Below, one piece after another: positions 12,853 through 21,139 of a stretch of DNA of 64,000 nucleotides; positions within the stretch are counted from its first letter, which is position 1; each line of letters begins with the position of its first letter. The notes below the pieces were generated by a model. It was given only the letters and a program-made list of their open reading frames with translations, was not told the DNA's origin and made no database searches. Both the position numbers and the translations under genes were made by a program. Source of the stretch: Strix aluco (lineage: Eukaryota; Chordata; Aves; Strigiformes; Strigidae); the NCBI RefSeq assembly GCF_031877795.1, contig NC_133933.1, positions 8,554,632 through 8,618,631 of the forward strand, in the 5' to 3' direction.

Positions 12853-15800
12853 CTGTAAATAAAAAACATGTATTAGGAGCCTTCAAGTTTGTTCAATATG
12901 TATTTTAACTTATCTGTTTTCAGTGTTTGAAGATCTATGGCAAGAGCACACTATTCTGACATACCAGGCACCCAAGTTAAAAATGGCTCATCTATCCTGT
13001 CCCCAAGGCAGGAAGGGGAATAAGATGCATGACCTTTGTAGTGCCTCTGATTACTACCTCCCAGTGAAAATACTGGGATGCAGACATTTGCTTCAAGGAA
13101 ATGTTACTTGGCTGCCCTTCAAGTGAACCTTGTGACATCAGGAGTCAACATAGGAGATGGTGATGGGTTAAGAAAATTAAGGCTATCAGAGTGAAAAGGG
13201 CTCTACAATTTAGTAAGTCAAGCAGAGATATGGGCATGGAGATGGTATAGACACAGGGGTCAGATACAGTACAGGTGTCACACAAATAAAACCAGAAAGG
13301 TTGAAAAAAGGTCAAAAGTGGCAATAAAAATTGGCAAAGGAGACAAGAACATGATAGCTAAGCGTAATACTTTATATGTTGTGTTACGGAACTATAAATT
13401 CCCATACAATAAAATCCTGACCTCACTGGAACCAACAGGAGCACTCCCTGCACATGTCAAGAATTTTACAGTTTTATACACCAATTTCCAATTAATGAAT
13501 TTTTAATAAGTAGTCTTTCAAACTGGATAAATAAAATAAAGGGTCTCTCTGCTTCTAAAAAAAAAAAGGGGTCCATGAAAAATTACATATTATTTTTTGA
13601 AAGGATCATTTAATGTCCATCTTTTTGTTACAGCAGTGTCCTTTCACCAAAAATTTAAGATGAGGACAGTTGTTGTTTATCTGTAAAGAAAATCTATGCT
13701 ATTCTTTTTCATTCCTTTATTCTCTAGAACATTCCACAGAATGATGAGCTACCTGTCCCCTCCCTTCCACCTTAACATCCAAAATTGATATTTTCCATTT
13801 ATCTGCTTCTTTGCTGCGGAAGAAACACAGATAAAATACTGATTCTTCAAATAATGCTGGCTGATAGTTTGCAGGAATTAATGTGTTGGTGTTTTGGTAA
13901 CAGTGCTTCCTGAAAACTGAGATTGATACAGTACACTCTAAATGCACATTTTATCAAAATTAACGTTGATTAAAACTTGAGCCACGACATCAAGTAAAAA
14001 CAAGACGGACTGGCACTTGCTGGTTCTGCACTTCCCTAGCAAGTAACACCAGTGCATCGAATATAACAGACTGTCGCTTGATGATGGAAAAGTGACTGAC
14101 CTCCCCTCTAGATGAAAGGAAATGTTAGTGTTTAGACTGATAACACAAGACTATTTCACTGGCAATTTTAGCCACAGAGCAAACAACAATACAGGCCAAG
14201 GTTTCAGAAACGTTGAGTGATCTGAGGTTCCAATTTCCAGGTGTACAATAATAAAAAGAAATTGGCATTCTGTATCTCCTGCTGCCTTCTTTCCCTGCCC
14301 CACCATTAACTGGGGTTTTTACAAATCATGGCTAAATAATTTTTAATTTTTTTCAAAATGAACACCAAATTAAAACACAGATTCACACTACAGTATTTAC
14401 TACGTATCAAAATAGTAGTTTTTAAGTAACAATTTAAGAATATGGTATGCTGAGTGCTACCATCAGCCTATCCTTATCACAGTGATTCTGAGTGTCTATG
14501 GAGAGAGAGGGTGACGTAGTCAAAGAAGTGGAATGAAAATGGGAAAGAGAAGTCCTTAACTACAGAAATTCCTAAGATGTGTCACTACAATTTTATTTTG
14601 GAGAAAATAACCTCCAAATTCTCATTAGAACATTTACTAATGCCTAAACTGAATGAATATTGAAGCTTACTGTAAGTTGCAACACAGTATAAATTTCTCT
14701 GACATCCTGATTACAGTAAGAAAACAAACACAGTCTAACAGTGATACAGTAAAGACAAATACCTGATGTAGGCAGCGCAAAAGACTCTGAAAGGTGCCTC
14801 TTGAAAGGTGGTTTCTTATTGTCAAGCTTGCTGTGCAAAGTCACATTCACATGATTCTTGCTTCCTTCCAAACCCTGCAGAGTAATTCCAATGCCAGAAT
14901 GACTCCCTGGATTTTCAGACCCTACATGAACAGCACCCTGAGAATTGTTAGTCTTTCGGAACTTAAACTTTGAAGGCATAGCTGATGTTTTCTTACCAGA
15001 ACTGTTATTTGACATCTTTCCCATATTATACAAAAGATCTGGGCTGTCTGGTATTTTGTTACTAAAAACATTTACTGCGTTAACAGGACTTACTTCAGAA
15101 CCAGTCTCTCCTGCCGGCACAGAATTTGACCTGTACCATTTTCCCGAAACAGTCTTTGTAGCATCTTCAGAAGCAGCTTGATGACAGTTTTTAGACAGTG
15201 TGTATTTACACTCCATGGAAGTACCCGAGATCACAGTTAGAGGACTTGAGACATTTTTACAGTTCACGATGTGACCTGTTGTGGCCAGCCCTCGTGTAAT
15301 CTTTGAGGAAGTCCTACAAGAATCATTCAGTGAGAAAGCATCCTGTTTTGCACTTGGTTTTTGTGCCAAGAGGAGATCAGGTAGTCCTTGCTTAGATGGT
15401 GGGAAGCTGTTATCAGCATTTGATCTGGAATTAATACTGGCTCCTTGGATAGTTTTAGCTCTTTCATTTCCTTGTTTAACATCCTGGCTCTGAGTCTGCT
15501 TTTCTATATCATCACACACCTGATACAACAATTCATCATCCTCACAGTTTGCATCCCAAAGACTATCGGATTCACAAAACATATCTAATATCTCATCAGA
15601 GAATTTTGGTTCATTACAGTCATCAAATGACAGAGGACGTTTCTTTAGTATTTCAACTTGATTTAAGTGACCTGTATTAGCCTGGTTAACCACTTTAGTT
15701 AGATCATTAGGTTTCATATTGGTAGAAACACTGGATGATTGACAGAAAATATTGTGTGTGTTATCCCCAGGTTTTCCAGTCCACTGTCTATGAGGATTAG

Positions 15801-18800
15801 ATCTTGAAGGAAAAATAGGAAGAGGGTCACTTTTATGCTGAATAGCTTCATTTCCATTCTTCACTTCAGATTGTGTTGAAACAGGAATATAGTTCAAATC
15901 ACTGTTTTGAGCACTTTTCCAAACAGAATTTATTTTATCTGGCTTGACATCACATTTGCCATGAAAGGCCATGGTCTCTGTCTTTGAGTTCTGTGTCTTA
16001 TATGGCTTTTGTAAAGAAAGAGATTTTACAACATTTCGTGTGTTTTTACTAGAATGTTTCAAAGGTGAAAACTGCAAACTGTTAGATTTGTGAACACTCC
16101 CCAAACAAGTTACTGAATTGCAACTACTTCCTTCCTTTGTTCTGCTAGCATCACTGAAACCGTGCACAGATGGATTTGCAGGAATTGGTGCTTCTTCTGT
16201 ACTTATCAATTCAGGATTTTGGGTTATTTGCATCACAAAAGAGTCATCTGCCAAAAAGTCTGTATCCCAGTCATCAAAGTCATCATTAACTACTCCAGCA
16301 TGCTTATTGGAGACCACCGATTGCGTCTTCAAAGAAGAAGGATTTTTTTTTGTCAAAGTGTGAGTATCAGGTTTTGGAAAAGTCTGGTTCACATTTCCCA
16401 GTGAACACGAAGTATCTTTTTGATATGTCTCTGAATTACATTGTTGCATGTCTTTAATTTGCTCAGGAAGTCGTTCCTCCTCCAAGGTGCTTTTATTTTC
16501 ATGGAAACTGTCATTTAAACCTGATAGTCCTTGGCTCAACTGTCCACTACACTTCTGGGTAGAGCAGTCAAAAAGAGCATGAAGGGCTATTTCAGCCTCA
16601 AGGTCTATAGACTTTTGACTGCTGGATTGACAGGGCTCTGCAGCAGGGATGCCAGTGCTCTGGCCAATTGGTTTCAGGGACAGAGCAGTATCTGTTTCAG
16701 AAACTTCACCAAGGAGTGATTTCAGGTTCTTCGTATTTACTTCATCTTCAGAATTATTTAAAGACTCTGAGGCGGTCTGGATGAAGTCATGACCAAGCTT
16801 CTCTTGTTCCTGAACAGCATCTAGCTCTACTAGATTTTTATCAAATTCCTTAGCCAATTTCATGAGTTCCTCTTCAGGATTTTTTATTTTAAGGTCCCTA
16901 GATTAAAAAAAAAAATAATACAGAAGTCAGACCTACTGAGAAAGTTTAGCCGAGCTCAATAACACAATATGAGCTCTTCATTCTCTAGTTTAACACCTAC
17001 AGAGAATATGACTGAATCCCACCGCTTTCAGTGTGCAGTCAGCATGCAATCTTTTTGATAATTCCCAAGAAATACTCCATTAAGAAGAGATAACAAGCCC
17101 AAAGTTAAAAGCACTCCGTATGCTAATGTACAATTACATGCTTCACTATACATAAAGGAACAGCACATATGCTTTTTCATGAAAGCCCAGCTGTGATGGG
17201 CAAGACAAAACTCTAACTTACCTTGTACAACTTAACTTTGTCCTAGCTCGCACTTTTACTGCTCCAGGTGTACAGGGAATAGCATCCTCACCAATCCATG
17301 TCCCTAAAAGGGAGCCTTCATTACAGGCTGCTTTTTCATCCTGAATGATTAGATTTATAATGCTTAGCAATCTGATTTCAGATAAAGATGGGACTAGACA
17401 CACACCTTGTATTAAAGTTACTAAACCAACTAAGCTGGATCAAATCTGTTGAAAGACACGGATAGGAGCTAAACCAATACAAGCTAAGTGAGATAACTGC
17501 AACATTGTCTCCTGATAGTTGTATCACTTTAATTATATCAATTTAAAACAGGAACTTCAATTAAAATAACTGAATTTTATATCGGTGCTCAAATCTAATA
17601 CTCTATTTACTTCAGGTTTACACATAATCTGCAATATTCACATTACAATCTGTGATCTAGTTTAGTATACTACTAAGGAGCTAGCCAAGATGTACTGCCT
17701 TTATCCACTTAAAGCAGCATTAACAGATCAGAGAATCTGCAAATCATATTCTGTATGCTTCCAGGAAAAAACTGAACTCTTCCATTACAATTCATTTACA
17801 CAAGGAGCCTGTAAACAGAAATAAGAGAAGTTTAAAAACTAAATGAAGTTGTTTCGGAGCTTCAAAGTTCAGGCTTGGATGTGAATTCTGAAACCGAAGA
17901 GATACACTACTGCAGTGGTAAATTGTCTAGAGGGCCAGAGCCATGGGATGGGGGAAATTACTGCATGTAAGCCAGCAAAAGTAATTTGAACTTTACTAAG
18001 TACCGGGGTAGTTTTAGGTAGGTTTTCTTTTTCTTTGTAATTTTTTTTTTTTTTTAAGAAAAACCCACGAGCAACAGATAGTTGCAAATCCCTGTATTAT
18101 TTACGACAGGGCTGTAATCATTTAAAAAGAAGGAAGTGGCATCCCTTATCAATGATTTTCTAATTCTTAAGTATAATTTGTCACAAATATGCCAAACAGT
18201 GAATACATTTTAAATGGCTCTGTCAAATAAGCAGGCATATTTTGCCAGCTAAATACTACAGAACTGTTTTAGGCATGACATGTTCTCTTGCACTTAATAA
18301 AAATCAATCAATAAGCCAGCACTCTTATTTTCACTTTCCAGGCTGTGGACATCAGGTTCACAGCAAGAGGGAGACACCAAAAGCATAGATCTTAGGATAA
18401 AAAGGAAAATTATTTACAATAACAAAGCAATGTTACTATGTTTATATTATTGTGGAGTTTCTCTCTCATCTGAGCTTTGTGCTTGTACTTCAGCAGTCAT
18501 CCAAGACCATTCAAAATGCTTAACAACAACTGCCAAGTAAATCCAGTATGTGAAGAAACTCTTACCTTTAACAGATGAGTGATTAGGGATAAATAAACAC
18601 AACAGTATTCCTAAGTCCAGGGCAATAACTTGTATTCTGAACGTAAAACTTTCTAAAATGGAGCTGCTGCAAGTCCACTTTCTTAATATCTCCCTTTTTA
18701 CAGCATCTGTGACTCATAAGAGCAACCAGTCAAATGCTATGCTCATGATTTTAATTCAATCCAGTTTTATGAACATGTTAGTAGGTTTCTACACACCCAA

Positions 18801-20613
18801 TTCTTACCATGAGACTACTGTAACTAAAAGTAGGACTTCACTAAAGCTGTAGCACTATTTTGTTTGATTACTGCAGATGCAGAGCATTGTTTTAGAAAGT
18901 AACAATTACCTGAGGTGCAATACGATTAACAATTTCTGAAATTTCTACTGCGCATCTACTGGTAGACTGTTTGGTTTTTCCATTGCCTATGAAAACAAAC
19001 AAGAATCCTTCTTAAAAACTGCAAAACAATTCAATTTATAAAGTGCAGTATATTTCGAATAATTCAAATATAGGTGTTGGAATGAGAGCCCGATTCAGCA
19101 CTATATTAAAGAATTTATGGGGTTTTAATAAAAATAAACCCAAACAACCTAACCATGAGAACATGAAGGGACCTTTTTTCCCCCGAAATTTTTGTAACTT
19201 TTAGTACACTCCCACTGCATGTCTTAATATTACCTAGTCGTTAATATTACCTAGTCTGTGTGCAATTGGTGAATGAGGATCCCAAAAGATTTCTTGCTGT
19301 ATATCGGTGTCATTAACAGGAGAGCTGAAAGTAGGTATTCGGGATTTCCTACTCAACGATCTCTTTGGTGTTTTATGTAAACATGACTCTGTGTAAACAG
19401 AAAGATGATCCTTATTAAAAAAAAAAAAATAAAAGGCCAAAATAACTTCAAACATACAACAGGACAAAGCACAAAGAAGATGGTTTAGGAACTTTCAGAA
19501 TAAAAATAAAGTTCACTCATCCACATTCCTTTACTTGAAACAGGAGTATTGTTCACAACTATACGTTTAATGCAGAACATGACTCTGTTTGCCAGTTACA
19601 TCACCACAGAGATAACAGAGCATCACATGACACTGACAGCTATGTGCTCACTATCTGGTAAGGATGCGAACTATCAATCCTCCTACATGAGGGAACATTG
19701 ACTCCAGCTTACGTTAAGAGAAAACTATGTATACCTGTGTGGGAGAATATTTTGTATTCTTGCTTGCTGTGTCTTTGACCCAGTCTGATTTGGGTCACAA
19801 ATTTAATGGGCCACCAAACAGTTCTGGGTCACAACCTACCTTTGTCTCTACTTCCTCCACTGGGCCTTTTCAGCTAGGCCTGTTAAAAGCAGGAATACAG
19901 CTATTCAAAACCAGCTAGCAGCTGTCTCGGATCAGTAGGTGAACTGAACACACTATGTGAAGCTCCACTAGTCACCCCTGCCTTTTAGAAATGACGTTGC
20001 AGATGTGGAAGCCTACGGACATAATTTTAAAAGATGTAATTACTACGGTGAGAAGCATCTCAGGAGATGCTTGGCACTTAAGCGCTTAGCACGGCTGGGC
20101 TTTATCCTCTCCTCGAGTAGATTAGCGTCCTCAGTCTGTTCTGAGTATCTGCCGCAGGAAGATGCTCTTCATCACTCCTTGACAAGAAGAGCCCCTTCCC
20201 GCCGCACACGGACGGGGGAGGGCGGGGGATTGCACTGCACCGGCCCGCTCCTCATGGGCAGGCCGCGCCTCGCCCGCGGCTCCAGGGGTGGCGGCCAGGG
20301 CAGGGCCGGGCCGGGCCCCCGCCGGCGCGGGGCCCCCAGGGGCCGCTCCCGCCGTACCTGCAGCGCCGCGCACCGCCGCCTCCCGCGACGGTGACGGCCG
20401 GGGCGCCCGCGGCGCCTCCCCCGCGGGCAGGCCTCGGCCTGCGCCACCTTCCGCGCCGCCGGCCTCCGCCTCCTCCGCCTCCTCCTCCTCCGCGGGGGGC
20501 TCCGCCGGCCGCCGCCGGGTGAGCTGCTCCTCGCCGCCGCCGCTGCCGCCGCCGCTCCGCCTCCTCAGGGCGGCGGGCCTGAGGCAGAGCCCCTTCCGCC
20601 GGCTACCGGGCAT
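12737..20613 (-). CDS. ETAA1: ETAA1, RPA-bound activator of ATR kinase; six coding exons, 946 aa
   Basis: Joined minus-strand coding exons are 20613-20358, 19388-19251, 18986-18910, 17340-17222, 16897-14763 and 12852-12737. Every intron is GT-AG and every junction phase agrees, giving 2841 nt including the stop, close to my recollection of about 926 residues for the human protein. ETAA1 is known to bind RPA on single-stranded DNA at stalled forks and to activate ATR-ATRIP in the nucleus, independently of TOPBP1. Visible parts, in order: an Arg/Ala/Glu-rich N-terminus (1-86); a TPKR...TFSSP...EIFWD segment (about 92-126) whose Trp121 probably corresponds to the essential human ATR-activation tryptophan; VNRIAPQ (151-157); TWIGEDAIPCTP (171-182); a predicted coiled-coil start near EEELMKLAKEFDKN (205-218); a long, poorly structured Ser/Asn/Lys-rich middle; an acidic EDDELLYQVCDDIE motif (649-662), the likely RPA70-binding element; and a basic EEIERKKQEALARRK helix near 922-936, the RPA32-binding type. 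Identification is from recalled family sequence, not a search. Confidence 0.96.
12853..14762 (-). other. ETAA1 intron 5
   Basis: A 1910-nt GT-AG intron. It is AT-rich with no recognisable gene or repeat family, apart from A-runs near 13557-13567 and the candidate intronic AATAAA described separately. Confidence 0.85.
14592..14597 (-). terminator. Possible intronic polyadenylation signal in ETAA1 intron 5
   Basis: A minus-strand AATAAA lies 47 nt beyond the in-frame stop reached if the exon 5 donor is not used (14646-14644). It could end a shorter ETAA1 mRNA lacking the last exon. The downstream sequence is only moderately U-rich. Confidence 0.25.
14763..16897 (-). CDS. ETAA1: ETAA1 coding exon 5, large central exon with acidic RPA-binding motif
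   Basis: A 2135-nt exon from acceptor TAATCTAG/GGACC to donor CATCAG/GTATTT. It completes Arg197 and encodes 711 codons. It opens with DLKIKNPEEELMKLAKEFDK, which fits the ETAA1 coiled-coil start, followed by a long Ser/Thr/Asn/Lys-rich region expected to be disordered. Acidic clusters include DDFDDWDTDFLADDSF (402-417) and DEILDMFCESDSLWD (632-646), followed by EDDELLYQVCDDIEK (649-663). Acidic-hydrophobic motifs of this kind bind the RPA70 N-terminal OB fold, and the last matches the conserved ETAA1 site. Translation continues past the donor into intron 5 for 28 residues in unspliced RNA, so an annotation ending at 14644 would give a wrong C-terminus. Confidence 0.96.
17222..17340 (-). CDS. 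ETAA1: ETAA1 coding exon 4
   Basis: A 119-nt exon with acceptor CATTCAG/GATGAA and a strong donor, ACAAG/GTAAGT. It encodes DEKAACNEGSLLGTWIGEDA, then IPCTPGAVKVRARTKLSCT, and two bases of an Arg codon. The WIG-(E)-AIPCTP block and the following basic stretch are conserved in the family and form part of the N-terminal ATR-activating half. Confidence 0.95.
17341..18909 (-). other. ETAA1 intron 3
   Basis: A 1569-nt intron between the VNRIAPQ exon and the WIG exon. It contains a T-run at about 18041-18055 and otherwise unremarkable AT-rich sequence. Introns 4 (16898-17221) and 2 (18987-19250) are short and also featureless apart from their splice sites. Confidence 0.85.
18910..18986 (-). CDS. 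ETAA1: ETAA1 coding exon 3
   Basis: A 77-nt exon between TTTTCATAG/GCAATGG and CCTCAG/GTAATT. It supplies two bases of the Gly132 codon and 25 codons ending EISEIVNRIAPQ, a motif conserved in vertebrate ETAA1. It is too short to stand out as an open reading frame; I found it by following the phase from exon 2 and the known continuation RIAPQ-DEK into exon 4. Confidence 0.93.
19223..19256 (-). repeat. 17-bp tandem duplication that doubles the exon 2 splice donor
   Basis: Two adjacent 17-nt units (19223-19239 and 19240-19256) differ only at their first base. Each contains, on the minus strand, GACTAG followed by GTAATATTAA, so the exon 2 donor exists in two copies. Use of the first (19251/19250) keeps the ETAA1 frame. 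Use of the second (19234/19233) adds 17 nt containing an in-frame TAG. Confidence 0.95.
19251..19388 (-). CDS. ETAA1: ETAA1 coding exon 2, ATR-activation F-W-D motif
   Basis: The acceptor is TTTACACAG/AGTC after a T-rich tract, and the donor is CTAG/GTAATA at 19251/19250. The exon is 138 nt: two bases finishing a Glu codon, 45 codons, and one base of a Gly codon. It carries HKTPKRSLSR, PTFSSPVNDTD and QEIFWDPHSPIAHRL, which match the conserved N-terminal block of ETAA1. The tryptophan in EIFWD (residue 121) likely equals the tryptophan required for ATR activation in human ETAA1; that equivalence is from memory of the family. The donor is duplicated 17 nt downstream (see the repeat at 19223-19256). 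Confidence 0.93.
19389..20357 (-). other. ETAA1 intron 1
   Basis: A 969-nt intron whose 5' end is CpG-island sequence and whose 3' end is AT-rich. The minus-strand T-run opposite the A-tract at about 19418-19430 lies about 30-40 nt before the exon 2 acceptor, and a further pyrimidine-rich stretch leads up to it. A G-quadruplex motif lies near the donor (20298-20315, plus strand). Confidence 0.8.
20298..20315 (+). other. G-quadruplex motif in ETAA1 intron 1
   Basis: Four GGG runs separated by two-base loops lie on the plus strand, which is the template strand for ETAA1, about 40 nt inside intron 1. The pattern satisfies the canonical short-loop rule; folding is not shown. Confidence 0.6.
20358..20613 (-). 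CDS. ETAA1: ETAA1 coding exon 1
   Basis: The start ATG at 20613-20611 begins MPGSRRKG, resembling the basic N-terminus of mammalian ETAA1, and has G at -3. The exon encodes 85 codons plus one base and ends at a CAG/GTACGG donor (intron begins at 20357). It lies inside the CpG island and is dominated by Arg, Gly, Ala and Glu, with an acidic run of Glu/Ala near the middle. The frame stays open upstream to 20907, so a more distal in-frame ATG is formally possible. I prefer 20613 because it matches the family start and lies just downstream of the core promoter motifs. The Ala/Gly/Pro-rich part just before the donor is poorly conserved in kind and could vary. Confidence 0.85.
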
Positions 20614-20665
20614 GGCGCGCGCTGCGGCGGCGCCGCATCCACCCCGCTGCCGCCGGCGCCGCCAT
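20603..20665 (-). other. Upstream ORF overlapping the ETAA1 start codon (20 codons)
   Basis: The ATG inside the YY1-type motif (20665-20663) opens a 20-codon frame that ends at TAG 20605-20603, eight bases past the A of the main ATG and out of frame with it. Its context GGCAAAATGG has A at -3 and G at +4. It matters only if transcription starts upstream of 20665. Confidence 0.5.
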
Positions 20666-20669
20666 TTTG
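20658..20669 (-). promoter_or_regulatory. YY1-type motif at the likely transcription start region
   Basis: The minus strand reads CAAAATGGCGGC, matching the YY1 consensus AANATGGCGGC. In CpG-island promoters this motif is usually just downstream of the start site and oriented with transcription, as here. This suggests initiation just upstream of about 20670. Confidence 0.6.
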
Positions 20670-20695
20670 CCGGGGAACCCGCCGCGCCACCGCCG

Positions 20696-20731
20696 ATTGG
20701 CCACCGCCGCGCCGCCGAGAGCGGCCATTGG
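20696..20731 (-). promoter_or_regulatory. Paired CCAAT boxes (NF-Y type)
   Basis: Minus-strand CCAAT occurs at 20700-20696 (GGCCAATCGG) and 20731-20727 (GGCCAATGGC), 31 nt apart and 83 and 114 nt upstream of the ETAA1 ATG. Tandem CCAAT boxes about 31-32 bp apart are a known NF-Y arrangement in TATA-less, often cell-cycle-linked promoters. Binding itself is inferred. Confidence 0.7.
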
Positions 20732-21121
20732 CCCCGCGCGGCGGGGGCGGGACGGCGGACGCGGCAGGGAACTGCCGCGGGCCGGCAGCTCGCGCCGCGC
20801 GCCTCTGGCCCCGCCCCTTCTCGCCGAGAGGCGCCTTCCCTCGCCAGCGCGGGCCCCGCGACGGCCGGTTCTGCCTCCGCGGGCAGCCCTCGGCCGTGCG
20901 CGCTCACAACCTGCGGCCCAGTAGCTTAGTGAAAGAAAAGCTAAGTCCGCTGCTGCTAGGGGGGCTGGGTGTGCCCTCCGGCCATCGGCCTGGCCTGAGG
21001 TGGCCTCGTACCCTCGATTCGCCTGTGGCTCCTAACCCCGTGCTGGATGCCGCCGTCCAGCCAGCCCTGTGGCGGTCCAGGTCTCTGCTGAGGTCCTCAG
21101 GGCCCAGAAGAGGCGTGTGCG

Positions 21122-21127
21122 GTGAGT
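21122..21127 (+). other. Consensus splice donor on the plus strand at the CpG island edge
   Basis: GTGAGT follows GTGTGCG about 0.5 kb upstream of the ETAA1 ATG, on the opposite strand. With the CpG island behind it, this could end the first exon of a divergent non-coding transcript. The sequence alone gives no proof of transcription. Confidence 0.25.
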
Positions 21128-21139
21128 GTCCTTAAAACA

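Larger units (their letters stand above)
20190..21100. promoter_or_regulatory. CpG island promoter of ETAA1
   Basis: A roughly 0.9-kb block of very high G+C with undepleted CpG, sharply different from the AT-rich, CpG-poor flanks. It covers ETAA1 exon 1, the start of intron 1 and the upstream region, as in a typical housekeeping promoter. No TATA box is seen. The part beyond 20920 stays GC-rich and has a consensus splice donor on the plus strand at 21122, which would suit a divergent non-coding transcript. Confidence 0.9.

Noticed and set aside
14644..14762. C-terminal 39 residues of the long minus-strand open frame as the ETAA1 C-terminus
   Set aside because: A good GTATTT donor at 14762 and an in-phase last exon at 12852 encoding the family's RPA32-binding helix show that this is intron 5 read-through.
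20005..20394. 129-codon plus-strand open frame
   Set aside because: Antisense to ETAA1 intron 1 and exon 1; composition-driven.
20288..20929. 213-codon plus-strand open frame in the CpG island
   Set aside because: It is antisense to ETAA1 exon 1 and rich in Ala, Pro and Arg, as any GC-rich DNA would give. No family resemblance.
20728..21135. 135-codon plus-strand open frame
   Set aside because: GC-driven open frame with no recognisable domain. At most, part of a non-coding divergent transcript.
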